Position numbers and translations under genes: made by a program
Source of the DNA: a bacterium
GTDB lineage: Bacteria; Desulfobacterota; Binatia; UBA12015
Length of the DNA: 41,952 nt
Assembly (NCBI GenBank): GCA_030430245.1
Contig: JAUIFY010000014.1
Span: 1 to 41,952, forward strand
Direction: 5' to 3'
Notes under the pieces: model-generated
Databases searched by the model: none
What the model was told of the DNA's origin: nothing
What the model saw: the letters and a program-made list of their open reading frames with translations, nothing else
Shown: positions 34,018 through 41,952 of the stretch, one piece after another
How positions within the stretch are numbered: the stretch's first letter is position 1
How the letters are laid out: every line of letters begins with the position of its first letter

Positions 34018-36266
34018 GTGAAGCGGCTGCTGCGGATCGCAGCGTGGATCACCGCGGTTTCCGTGGGGCTGCTGGCTCTGCTGGTCCTCCTCGGCTGGCC
34101 GATCTCCGAGGGGGTGTTCGGCGAGCTGCACGCGCGCGGGACGGTGGCGGTCGATCCGATTCCGCCGGACGCCGTCGTGGCTCGAGCCGAACGCCAACGC
34201 GGCACGGGCCCCGACGCAGCGAGGGACGTGCAGATCCTCTTCGGCGACCTGCACGTCCACACGACGTTCTCGGCCGACGCGTTCGTGTTCTCACTTCCGA
34301 TGTTCCAGGGGGAGGGGGCGCACCCGCCCGCCGACGCGTGCGACTTTGCACGTTTCTGCGCCGAGCTCGACTTCTTCAGTCTGAACGACCACGCGGAGGC
34401 CCTCACCCCGCGTCAATGGGACGAGACGAAGAAGGCGATCCGCGAATGCAACGCCGTCGCGGGCGCGATCTGGTCGCGTTTCTCGGCTGGGAGTGGACCC
34501 AGTCGGCCAATCTCTTCAGGCCGGAGTCGGCCCACTACGGGCACAAGAACGTGATCTTGCGGGAGACGGCCGACGACCGGGTCCCGACCCGTCCGATCGG
34601 AGCGGGCGAGGGCGGCCTCTTCGCCGCCGACGTTCCGTCTGCGGTCTGGGCGGCCGTTCGCGTCGGCATCGCGCTCCCCGATCTGCCCGAGATCGGACCC
34701 TATCTCGATCTGAATCGGTGGATTCGCGAGGTGCGTGCGACCCCCGAGTGTCCCGAGGGCGTGCCGGTGCGCGATCTCCCGGTCGACTGTCTGGAGGGGG
34801 CGGCGACGCCTGCCGTGCTGTTCGACAAGCTCGACGATTGGGGATTCGAGAGCCTCGTCGTCCCACACGGCACGACATGGGGCATCCACGCGCCGGAGGG
34901 CTCGTCTCTGGCGACGCAGCTCGAGCCGGGCATGCACGACCCGGGTCGACAGCGGTTGTTCGAAGTGTACTCGGGCCATGGCACTTCCGAGCGCTGGGTC
35001 GAGATGCTCGAAACCACCGTGGATGAGGACGGCACGCGGCAGTGCGCGCCCCCGCGCGACGGCTATCTTCCCTGCTGCTGGCGAGCGGGGCAGATCATCG
35101 GCGCGCGCTGCGCGGCCGAGGGGACCGATCCCGAGGAGTGCGAGCGTCGGATCGAGCTCGCGCGTCGATCCATGGCCGAAGCGCGAGGCGGAAACCGCTA
35201 TGCCGTCGTGCCCGCGACGAAGGCGGAAGACTGGCTCGAGTGTGGGCAGCTTCCCGACGGCTTCCTGCCGGCCTACGAGTATCGGCCGATGATGAGCGCG
35301 CAGTACGGCCTCGCCGTGCGTCCCATCGCGGCCGGGGGCGATGCGTCGGCGTTCCGCTATGGATTGATCGGGTCGAGCGACAATCACAAGGCGCGTTCGG
35401 GTGCGGGGTACAAGGAGATCGGGCGAAAGGCGTTCGGAGACGCGTGGGGGCCGAATGAGACGTGGGCGGGGTTGATGTCGTCGAACGCGGAGCCTACGTC
35501 GCTCCCGGTCGCGCCGGACGAGCTCGGCCCCGGCGCCGGAACCGACCGAAACGCGTCCTACTACTACACCGCGGGGCTGGTCGCGGTGCACGCGAGCGGT
35601 CGGTCGCGTCGGGAGATCTGGGACGCGCTCGAGGCGCGTCGGGCCTACGGGACGTCGGGGGATCGAATCCTGCTCTGGTTCGATCTTCTGAACCCTCCCG
35701 GGGGTGATCCCGCGCCGATGGGCACCGAAGTGGTCCTCAGCGAGCCGCCACGGTTCCGCGTACGAGCCCTCGGCGCGTTCGAGCAGAAGCCGGGCTGTCC
35801 GGAACATACGAAAGCGAGGCTGGCACCGGACCGGCTCGCACGCCTCTGTCTCGACGAGTGCTACCACCCGAGCGACGTGCGCAAGCGCATCGATCGCATC
35901 GACGTGGTGCGAATCCGGCCCCAGGTGCGCCCCGACGAGCCCCTCGCGCCTCTGGTCGAGGACCCGTGGCGCACGTTCGAGTGTCCGGTCGGCCGCGACG
36001 GCTGCACGGTGGAGTTCGAGGATCCGGAGTTCGTGGGGGGCGAACGCGAGTTCGTCTACTACGTCCGCGCCCTTCAGGAGCCGTCTCCCGCGGTGAACGG
36101 CGACCCGATGCGGTGCGAGCGCGACGCGGACGGGAGCTGCGTACGAGCTCGGCCGTGTCCGGCGTCCGGTCCCGGCTTCGATCCGGCGGACGACTGTCTC
36201 TCGATGGTCCGCGAGCGTGCGTGGTCCTCGCCGATCTTCGTCCTGCCCGAAAGGGGAGGCGCGTGA
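34018..36266 (+). pseudogene. DUF3604 (PHP-like) protein gene split by a frameshift
   Basis: Two reading frames together make one DUF3604 protein. The first frame, from GTG 34018, encodes a membrane anchor (LLRIAAWITAVSVGLLALLV) and the metal-site start FGDLHVHTTFSADAFVF, then LDFFSLNDHAEALTP and WDETKKAIRECNAVAG. At about 34465-34480 the sense continues in another frame with DLVAFLGWEWTQSANLF, HYGHKNVIL and LFEVYSGHGTSERWVEML. It carries on through GLIGSSDNHKARSGAGY and ends normally at 36266. The join needs one extra base, or 3n+1 extra bases, near 34470. The rest of the protein is well preserved and its stop overlaps the next gene's start (GTGA). A recent mutation or a sequencing/assembly error is therefore more likely than an old pseudogene. 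Confidence 0.8.
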
Positions 36267-37306
36267 GCCGCGCCGCCCTGCCGCAGCTCGGCAGTCGGCT
36301 CGCTCTCGTCGCGGTCGGGCTGCTGCTCGCCGTCGCGCTGCTCGAGGGCGGACTTCGGCTGGCGGGTGCGCTCTCGTCGACCGAACGTGGCTCGTTCGAC
36401 GGGGCCGGGGACTCGATCGTCGTGCTCTGCATCGGCGATTCCCACACCTGGGGCAACGGCGAAGGCGTCCCCGCCCGTCTCGCAGAGCGCCTCGCGGAGC
36501 GCTCGCCGCGTTTCCGCGTCCTCAATCTGGGCGTGCCGGGTACGAACACTGCGCAACACCGGAAGCGCTTCGACCGGTACCTGGATCGCTTCGATCCTTC
36601 GCTGATCGTCTTCTGGGCGGGGCTCAACAACGTCTGGAACCGCACGGACACGGAGGGCTGGACAGACGCCGGCGTCGGGGAGGCGCCCTGGTGGCGCTCC
36701 CTGCTCGACGAGATCCGCATCCTCCGGTTCCTTCGCGTCTGGCGGTATCAGGCCGAGCTCAACGAGGTGCTCGCTTCGGACGATGCCTACGTCGTGCCCG
36801 AGATGACCGACGAGCAGACTCCCCTGCGCAAGGTCAAGGAGCAGCGCATCGGTGGCGAGGCCGATACGTTCGTGAACGCGTGGGACGAGGACGCGTCGGA
36901 GCTCGCTCCGGAGCTGGTCACGCGCGCGACCGCCGCCGATCTCGACTGGATGATCACGCGAGCGCGAGAGCGCGGCGTTCCGGTGTTGCCGATCACGTAC
37001 CCGCACGAGCGATCCCACTTCCGAAACGTGAACGGAGGCATCCGCTGGGCCGCGCGGAGTACCGACACGCCCCTCGTCGTCGGGGCTGCGGCGAAGCGTC
37101 GCCTCGTCGCCCGGGAAAGGGCCGCCGGACGCGGAAAGCCCGACCTCTTCGACCGGACCGCGCATCCGACCCAGATCCTCTACGCCGAGATCGCCGACCT
37201 GGCGCTCGAGACGATCGACGAGCACGGGCTTCTTCCCGACGCGGAAGGTGATGCGGGTCCTACCGCGGCACCTCCCGAGCCGCCGGATTCCTCGATGCTG
37301 GACTAG
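36263..37306 (+). CDS. SGNH/GDSL-family hydrolase, membrane anchored
   Basis: This 347-aa protein has one N-terminal hydrophobic helix (about 12-35, LALVAVGLLLAVALLEGGL) that is a signal anchor. An SGNH hydrolase domain follows. Block I is VLCIGDSHTWGNG with the likely nucleophile Ser 60. RVLNLGVPGTNTAQH supplies the block II Gly, IVFWAGLNNVWNR supplies the block III Asn, and FDRTAHPTQILYAEIAD holds the C-terminal Asp-x-x-His pair (block V). It should hydrolyse an ester, often an O-acetyl group on a glycan, at the periplasmic face; the substrate is unknown. The GTG at 36263 follows a strong AGGGGAGG site and overlaps the DUF3604 stop. Its TAG stop shares a CTAG with the stop of the convergent ATPase gene. 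Confidence 0.86.
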   Translation: MSRAALPQLGSRLALVAVGLLLAVALLEGGLRLAGALSSTERGSFDGAGDSIVVLCIGDSHTWGNGEGVPARLAERLAERSPRFRVLNLGVPGTNTAQHRKRFDRYLDRFDPSLIVFWAGLNNVWNRTDTEGWTDAGVGEAPWWRSLLDEIRILRFLRVWRYQAELNEVLASDDAYVVPEMTDEQTPLRKVKEQRIGGEADTFVNAWDEDASELAPELVTRATAADLDWMITRARERGVPVLPITYPHERSHFRNVNGGIRWAARSTDTPLVVGAAAKRRLVARERAAGRGKPDLFDRTAHPTQILYAEIADLALETIDEHGLLPDAEGDAGPTAAPPEPPDSSMLD

Positions 37307-39528
37307 GCCGCGGATCGGGACGGTGTGGGGAGCTCGACGACGCGGGCGCCCTGGCTCGCGAGGCGGTCGCGGAGGCCGGCGTCGAACGTGAAGTAGAGGA
37401 TCTGCCAGCCCTCTTGCGCGAGGTCGGTGAACGCGGTGGCGAGCGCCTCGCGACGACCTGCATCCGAGGTGAGGAAGGCGTCGTCCAGCGCGAGGAAGCC
37501 GGGCTCGCCGAGGAGGCGCCGTACGAGCGCCACCCGGACGGCGAGGGCCAGCTGGTCCTTCGCTCCGCGGCTGAGGGAGTCCGTGCCGAAGCGGGTGCCG
37601 TCGTCGCGCTCCACCGCGAGTCCACCCTCACCGTCGAGGACGACGGACACGTAGCGACCGGCCGTGAGTCGTGCGAGGTACGAGCCTGCGGCGCCGGGGC
37701 CGGTGCCGAGCGCCTCGCGCAGCGGTCGATCGATGTCGAGGGAGAGCTCGCGCAGTGCCTTCAGGCACAGCTGACCGCCCCTCGTTTCGGCGTCGATCGT
37801 TCCGATGCCTTCTGCGAGACGTTCGCGCTCCGCACCCGCCGCGGCCAGGTCGGGCAGGCCGATGGCGGTGAGCGCCCGATCGCGACGGTCGGAGATCTCG
37901 CCCTTCAGCGCCAGCAGACGCTCGTCGAAGGCCTCGAGATCGCGTTCGAGCGCCGCCAGTTCGTGCGGATCCGGGGCCACGGCGGGGTCGGACACCGCGA
38001 TCGCCTCGATGCGCCGCTCGAGTGGTAGCTCTGCGTCCGTCTCCCCCAGGAGTCCGTGAACGGTTCGATGGGCCTCCTCCAGGGTGGACGCGACCTGCGT
38101 GCGCTGGCGGAGCTTGTCCTCGAGCATGTCGATGCTCGCGAGGCGCACGCGTTCGCGGACGTCGGCGACGAGTCGCTGCGCTTCCTCGAGTCGCCGGTGG
38201 CGGTCGTCCTCGACCCGTTCGGCCGCGCGCACCGCCTCTTCGGCCGCGCGGTTCTTGTCGGCGGCGGCCGAGCGTTCGGCCTCCGCCCGCTCCGCGTTCA
38301 CGGTGACGTTTCCGATCTGTGCCGCACACTCGTCGAGATTGCCCGACTTGGCGAACACCGCGCCGCACGCCGCCACCGCCTCCTCTACGAGGCTCCGCGA
38401 CTTGTTCTTGCGGTTCGTCGCGAAGATCGAGAGGCCGGCGCCGAGGAGCCCCAGCACTGCGGACGCGCCCGCGAGAAGACCGAGTGGGACGCCCTCCTCG
38501 GCGCCACCACGCGACATGGCTTCGATGCCGACGCCGACCGCGAGTGTCAGCAGCAGCAGTCCACCGAGCGCGAGCGGCGTGCGCCACAGTGCCCAGAGCC
38601 GAGCCGCGGCGCGTGCGTTCTTGGCCTTCGTGACGAGACCATCGAGGTCGCGGCGTACACAGTCCGACATCTGGGTGCGAGCCTTGTCCGCGGCGATATC
38701 GCGCTTGCGGAGCTCCTCCGCGATGAGGGTCTGATCGTCCTGGAGGCGATGGCGCTCGTGCTCGGCCGACTTCGCGACGACGGCGGCCTCGCGTACGGCG
38801 AGCACGGCCTCGCGCCAGGCCGTCAGGTCGTCGTCGCCGTAGCGCTCGAGCTCGCTCAGACTCTTGCGCGAGCTCTCGACGGTGTCGGCGGCCCGCTGCG
38901 CGAGCCGGAAGCGCTCGTATCGCTCCGCGGCGCGGAGCTTGTCGACCCGGTCGCGTGCGGCGCCCCGCTTGCGCTCGACCTGATCGCGTTCTTCGAGGAG
39001 ACGGCTGATGGCCGGCAGGTCGGCCAGGAACCCCTCGAGACGCGAGAGTCGCTCGGCGAGACGCTGGCGCTCGTCGACGCGCGCTTCGCGCGGCTCGTCG
39101 TTCGGTCCGATCGAGGACGCGTTCCGTACGCGCTCGGAGACCCGGGCGAGATCGATGCCGATGAGACGCCCGCGGATCGCGTTCAGCCAGCCGCGGCCCG
39201 CCTCGAGAGATGCGTCCGCGTCACGTACGATGAAGAGGCGCGCGAGAGAGGGATGGTCGCGCAGGAGCTGCACGACCGGTCCTCCGTCCTCCGGGGAGAG
39301 GAGCAGGTCGATCTCGCCCTGGAAGCCCGGTCCTTCGCGGAGGTTCTCGAGCATCTTGCGGTTGCCTGGGCGTACGCGCTCGCGCAGCGCCGTCGTCAGC
39401 GCGTCGATGCAGGAGGTCTTGCCGGCCTCGTTCTGTCCGAAGACGACGGTGACGTCGCCAGGGACGAGGACGAGATCGCGAAGCGGTCCGTGGTTGCGAA
39501 CCGAGAGCCGTTCGATGCGAACGCTCAT
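37303..39528 (-). CDS. Rad50/SbcC/YhaN-like AAA ATPase with membrane segments
   Basis: This 741-aa protein has the split ATPase of the SMC/Rad50 type. Walker A GQNEAGKTS is at 31-39. The C-terminal signature SLSRGAKDQLALAVRVAL starts at 651 and Walker B FLALDDAF is at 678-685, separated by about 600 residues of coiled coil. In place of the zinc-hook CxxC of Rad50, the middle holds two hydrophobic helices, about 311-335 (TPLALGGLLLLTLAVGVGIE) and 346-367 (LLAGASAVLGLLGAGLSIFA), as in Bacillus YhaN. The ATPase is therefore probably tethered to the inner membrane. It follows the phosphoesterase gene with an ATGA overlap, the order typical of SbcD-SbcC and YhaO-YhaN pairs. It probably drives a nuclease acting on DNA; direct evidence is lacking. 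Confidence 0.84.
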   Translation of the reverse strand: MSVRIERLSVRNHGPLRDLVLVPGDVTVVFGQNEAGKTSCIDALTTALRERVRPGNRKMLENLREGPGFQGEIDLLLSPEDGGPVVQLLRDHPSLARLFIVRDADASLEAGRGWLNAIRGRLIGIDLARVSERVRNASSIGPNDEPREARVDERQRLAERLSRLEGFLADLPAISRLLEERDQVERKRGAARDRVDKLRAAERYERFRLAQRAADTVESSRKSLSELERYGDDDLTAWREAVLAVREAAVVAKSAEHERHRLQDDQTLIAEELRKRDIAADKARTQMSDCVRRDLDGLVTKAKNARAAARLWALWRTPLALGGLLLLTLAVGVGIEAMSRGGAEEGVPLGLLAGASAVLGLLGAGLSIFATNRKNKSRSLVEEAVAACGAVFAKSGNLDECAAQIGNVTVNAERAEAERSAAADKNRAAEEAVRAAERVEDDRHRRLEEAQRLVADVRERVRLASIDMLEDKLRQRTQVASTLEEAHRTVHGLLGETDAELPLERRIEAIAVSDPAVAPDPHELAALERDLEAFDERLLALKGEISDRRDRALTAIGLPDLAAAGAERERLAEGIGTIDAETRGGQLCLKALRELSLDIDRPLREALGTGPGAAGSYLARLTAGRYVSVVLDGEGGLAVERDDGTRFGTDSLSRGAKDQLALAVRVALVRRLLGEPGFLALDDAFLTSDAGRREALATAFTDLAQEGWQILYFTFDAGLRDRLASQGARVVELPTPSRSAA

Positions 39529-40664
39529 GGCAGGGCCTCGAGAAAGGCGTCGAATCCGAGTCGCAGCGCGGCTTGCAGCGCGGCGGGATCGTCGATGCCG
39601 TCGGCGCGCGCGCACGCGTCGAGACGTTCGACGAACTCACCGACGATCGGAAGGTCGGCCAATGCGGGATACGACGCCGCTTCCAGTTCGAGCATCGGAA
39701 TCGAGGAGTCCGGATCTTCGGGGTCGTTCGAGACGGTCGATGGAGCGGCGGCATTCGCTCCGGCGAAGGCGCGCGCGAGGGAGCGTTCCGCCGCCTCGCG
39801 AAGATCGTCCTCGGACGCGAGGGAGACGCCGGCCAGGGTCGCGCGGACGCGTGCGCCCGGCTTCTTCTTCGCGAGGGCCTGTCGTGTCAGCTCCTCGATC
39901 GCCGCTGCCTCGCGGCCCGGCAGGCAGTCGATCCGCACGTGCTCGTAGTAGGGAGTCGAGAGAGGCACGTGCTCGTGGGCGAGCACCCCGGCCGACGCTT
40001 CGAAGTCCACGAGTAGGACGCCGCGCGGCCCGAGCTCCTGCCGGCACGTCGCTACGGGCGAACCGGAGTACGCGACGAGTCGCTCTCCGTCGCGGTGGAT
40101 CAGATTGCCGCCCGCGTGCAGGTGCCCCAGCGCGGCGTAGCAACACCTCTTCAGGAGGTCGCTCAGGAAGATCGGCATGTAGGAGCCGTCCTCGCCTTCC
40201 CCCGGGAACGCGTCGACGACACCGTCCATGATGCTGCCGTGGGCCATGAGGATCGTCTGCCGTGGGTGGCCGGTGATGCCCGTGAGGCACTCGGCCAGCG
40301 CGCGACCGTGCTGGTACGGTACTCCGACGACGTCGAGTCCGCAGACCGTCGCGCGGCGGGCGGGTGCGTCCGCGAGCACGACCGCGTTCGCCCCGTAGTC
40401 GGCGTCCGGCCCGTACGCGTCGGCGTCGTGGTTTCCAGGGACGAAGACGACCGGGCGGGGGGCGACGCTCTCGACCAGCTGCCGGACCCAACTCCGTTGT
40501 CCCACGACGTCGGAGGTCCGGTCGAAGAGGTCCCCGCATACCAAGACCGCGTCGGCACTGCGGTTTCGCGCCAGTTCGAAGACCTGCGCGAGTGCGCGTG
40601 CCCGCTCGGGCCGGTCGGCGCGGAGGTGAACGTCGGACGTTTGGAGCAGTCGAACCCGAGCCAT
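39525..40664 (-). CDS. Mre11/SbcD/YhaO-like metallophosphoesterase
   Basis: This 379-aa protein is a calcineurin-like phosphoesterase of the DNA exonuclease branch. Metal-binding motifs are complete: D11 and H13 in SDVHL, D45 in CGDLFD, GNHD at 77-80, H142 in MAHGS, and H181/H183 in GHLH. The N-terminal MARVRLLQTSDVHL start is typical of SbcD/YhaO. The C-terminal part (about 250-379) is a helical, Ala/Glu-rich capping region expected to contact the ATPase. A GHGRALAECL-type insertion (here YQHGRALAECL) precedes the fifth motif. The ATG at 40664 is chosen for the conserved start. The TGA overlaps the ATPase ATG, so the two subunits are coupled. The usual activity is Mn-dependent 3'-5' exonuclease or endonuclease on DNA ends. 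Confidence 0.86.
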   Translation of the reverse strand: MARVRLLQTSDVHLRADRPERARALAQVFELARNRSADAVLVCGDLFDRTSDVVGQRSWVRQLVESVAPRPVVFVPGNHDADAYGPDADYGANAVVLADAPARRATVCGLDVVGVPYQHGRALAECLTGITGHPRQTILMAHGSIMDGVVDAFPGEGEDGSYMPIFLSDLLKRCCYAALGHLHAGGNLIHRDGERLVAYSGSPVATCRQELGPRGVLLVDFEASAGVLAHEHVPLSTPYYEHVRIDCLPGREAAAIEELTRQALAKKKPGARVRATLAGVSLASEDDLREAAERSLARAFAGANAAAPSTVSNDPEDPDSSIPMLELEAASYPALADLPIVGEFVERLDACARADGIDDPAALQAALRLGFDAFLEALP

Positions 40665-40786
40665 GTTCCCCGAACGAGTAACGGGAATGGCATGGGAAGT
40701 ACACTCGTTTCGGGCGACTCGGGGGGCACACCCGCCCCGGCCGGCTCGGAGTCCTCCCCGGAGCACGCCCCGATGCTTCTTCTCTC

Positions 40787-41680
40787 CTATCGCCCGAGGG
40801 GAAGGTCGCGCATGCCGGGCGGGGTTTCGAGGGAGAAGTTCGATTCCTCGAGGTCCGGGTTGGCCTCGAGGTCGCGGTAGGTGAGGCTCACGCGCGAACC
40901 GGGGGCGCTCACGTCGATCCGGGTGGGCAGGACGTGTTCTCCGAACTGCTGGTGCTCGCCGAAGCGAGCCCGGAGCTTCGCCCGCCCGCGGGCGTCGATG
41001 CGCTCGAAGGAGACCGGCACGGCGACCCCGCCGGCGACCGGCGCGCGTGCGAAGCCGACCAGCACGGTTTCCCCCGGGACGGACGCGCTCGGTGCGTGGA
41101 GAAAGACCTCCGTCCCTTCGCCGCCCGGACGCGCGTTCTCGGTGCCGCCGTCGTGGGCGGACGAGACCCACGCGAGGCGTTCGTCGATGTCCGGCATCGG
41201 GGGCTGGCCCAGAAGAACTCGTGAGACGTCGGCCGGTCCCGCGGCGACGCCGGTCGCGTTCGCGATCGTCTCGGGCGCAGCGCGGCCGCGGTAGATCGTC
41301 CCCTCATCGGGTGCGAGGACCGCGAGCTTCTCGCCGTCGCTCACCGCCGTGTAGCTGACGCCGAAGGCCGACAGCGTGTCGAGGCGGAAGGCGTCGGGTC
41401 CTCGCGCGAGTACCGCCTGCGTCGTGCTGAAGCTCTCCTCGTCCCGGCCGGCGTGCGCCACTTGCGTGATGCGCATCTTCGCAACACCTCGGACCGCGCG
41501 CACGTCCTCGCGCTGCTCCTGCAAGACCTCGACGAGGGATTCGGCCGACGCGGCATCGAGCCGTCCGTACATCTGCCGGGCCGGGGATCCGCCCAACGCG
41601 CAGCCGGCGACGACCAGGCTCGCCCCGAGAATGGCGGTGCCCCGGGTCGCCCGGCCGAGCTTCGGCGTGAGGGCGCGCAC
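40787..41680 (-). CDS. LolB/DUF4292-like outer-membrane lipoprotein
   Basis: This 297-aa protein has a lipoprotein signal (ATRGTAILGASLVVAGC, lipidated Cys at 27). The mature part resembles the LolA/LolB-like half-barrel, with VRAVRGVAKMRITQVA, DAFRLDTLSAFGVSYTAVSDG, KLAVLAPDEGTIYRG and the closing strands FERIDARGRAKLRARFG and RVSLTYRDLEANPDLEESNF. LolB takes lipoproteins from LolA and inserts them in the outer membrane. Whether this protein does so, or belongs to the wider DUF4292 group, cannot be settled here. The start is taken as the GTG at 41680, two bases after the TPR gene stop; a CTG overlapping that stop is an alternative. TPR-LolB gene pairs are common in the former Deltaproteobacteria. 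Confidence 0.75.
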   Translation of the reverse strand: MRALTPKLGRATRGTAILGASLVVAGCALGGSPARQMYGRLDAASAESLVEVLQEQREDVRAVRGVAKMRITQVAHAGRDEESFSTTQAVLARGPDAFRLDTLSAFGVSYTAVSDGEKLAVLAPDEGTIYRGRAAPETIANATGVAAGPADVSRVLLGQPPMPDIDERLAWVSSAHDGGTENARPGGEGTEVFLHAPSASVPGETVLVGFARAPVAGGVAVPVSFERIDARGRAKLRARFGEHQQFGEHVLPTRIDVSAPGSRVSLTYRDLEANPDLEESNFSLETPPGMRDLPLGR

Positions 41681-41682
41681 GC

Positions 41683-41952
41683 TCAGAGCGACGGCTCGCC
41701 GCCGCCGCCGGCGCGTTCGACGGCGCGTACCTTCGCCTCGATGCGACTCCGTTGCATGGAGTCCGTCGTGCTCGATAGTGCCTCGCGGTAGAGCTGAAGC
41801 GCCTCGAGTTCGCGCCCCACCTTGCGGTACGCGTCGGCCAGATGCTCGTTGATCGTCGGATCGTTCCCCGTGAGCTCGACCGCGCGCTCGAGTTGTTCGA
41901 CCGCCTGTGGATATTTCCCCCGCTGATAGAGGACCCAACCGAGGCTGTCGAT
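41683..41952 (-). CDS. tetratricopeptide repeat protein, 5' partial
   Basis: The minus-strand frame entering at 41952 has no stop until 41683. It encodes the last 89 residues of a TPR protein; the start lies outside the window. The repeats are clear: IDSLGWVLYQRGKYPQAVE is followed by QLERAVELTGNDP, the classic helix pair with TPR spacing, and then by TINEHLADAYRKVGRELEAL and QLYREALSS. The tail (MQRSRIEAKVRAVERAGGGG) is charged and Gly-rich. It is immediately upstream of the LolB-like gene, with the stop two bases before its start, so the two are coupled. The role may be assembly or trafficking at the envelope, by context only. Confidence 0.85.
   Translation of the reverse strand: MDSLGWVLYQRGKYPQAVEQLERAVELTGNDPTINEHLADAYRKVGRELEALQLYREALSSTTDSMQRSRIEAKVRAVERAGGGGEPSL

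Noticed and set aside
34018..36266. Programmed ribosomal frameshifting in the DUF3604 gene
   Set aside because: I see no slippery heptamer such as a homopolymer run near 34470; a mutation or sequence error explains the shift more simply.
37303..39528. Classical SbcC with a zinc hook
   Set aside because: No CxxC motif occurs in the coiled-coil middle; two hydrophobic helices are there instead, so a YhaN-like protein fits better.

Overview
The window is dense, GC-rich DNA (my estimate is about two thirds G+C). It encodes roughly 38 protein genes and one tRNA, with short gaps and many 4-base ATGA/GTGA stop-start overlaps. The gene content points to a Gram-negative, didermic bacterium: a type IV pilus secretin complex, an O-antigen-type ABC exporter, several lipobox lipoproteins and a LolB-like protein. 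The orders priA-def-fmt-rsmB-rpe and pilMNOPQ-aroB, together with a large multi-GAF histidine kinase, fit the former Deltaproteobacteria (Myxococcota, Desulfobacterota, Binatota and relatives). That placement is inference; the window has no rRNA. I see no mobile element, phage gene or CRISPR array.

Layout: 1-2424 is the end of a polysaccharide export locus (Wzm-like permease, Wzt-like ATPase, and a glycosyltransferase on the other strand). 2475-5906 holds an exonuclease III homologue and a coupled pair: a cNMP/CBS/DUF294 protein with a degenerate nucleotidyltransferase motif, and a DEDDh exonuclease. 5985-10531 is an accessory block: CaiB-family CoA transferase, a polytopic membrane protein, a 95-aa orphan, a Notum/pectinacetylesterase-like lipoprotein and another lipoprotein. 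10633-13779 carries amtB-glnK behind a good sigma-54 promoter, with a plausible NtrC site and a strong terminator, then plsY, a small membrane/coiled-coil protein and tRNA-Pro(CGG). 13979-16720 is a 913-aa orphan sensor kinase. 16726-22869 is the minus-strand operon priA-def-fmt-rsmB-rpe. 23184-29601 is pilMNOPQ followed by aroB, and 29638-32789 adds two secreted lipoproteins, the second built from Ig-like and Big_1-like domains, closed by a terminator. 32875-37306 has a small membrane protein, aroQ, a DUF3604 gene broken by a frameshift, and an SGNH hydrolase. 37303-40664 encodes a membrane-inserted Rad50/YhaN-like ATPase coupled to an Mre11/SbcD-like phosphoesterase. 40787-41952 holds a LolB-like lipoprotein and the end of a TPR gene.

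How the genes work together: AmtB and the PII protein form the usual ammonium uptake and sensing pair, and the promoter supports nitrogen control. Def, Fmt and RsmB act on initiator tRNA, nascent chains and 16S rRNA. PilM/N/O/P form the inner-membrane platform aligned with the PilQ secretin. Here PilP has no cysteine while PilQ has a lipobox-like N-terminus, an apparent swap of lipid anchoring. The points most worth a second look are that swap, the Ig-like lipoprotein behind the pilus operon, the degenerate DUF294/exonuclease pair, the membrane-tethered Rad50-like pair, the sigma-54/NtrC region and the frameshifted DUF3604 gene.
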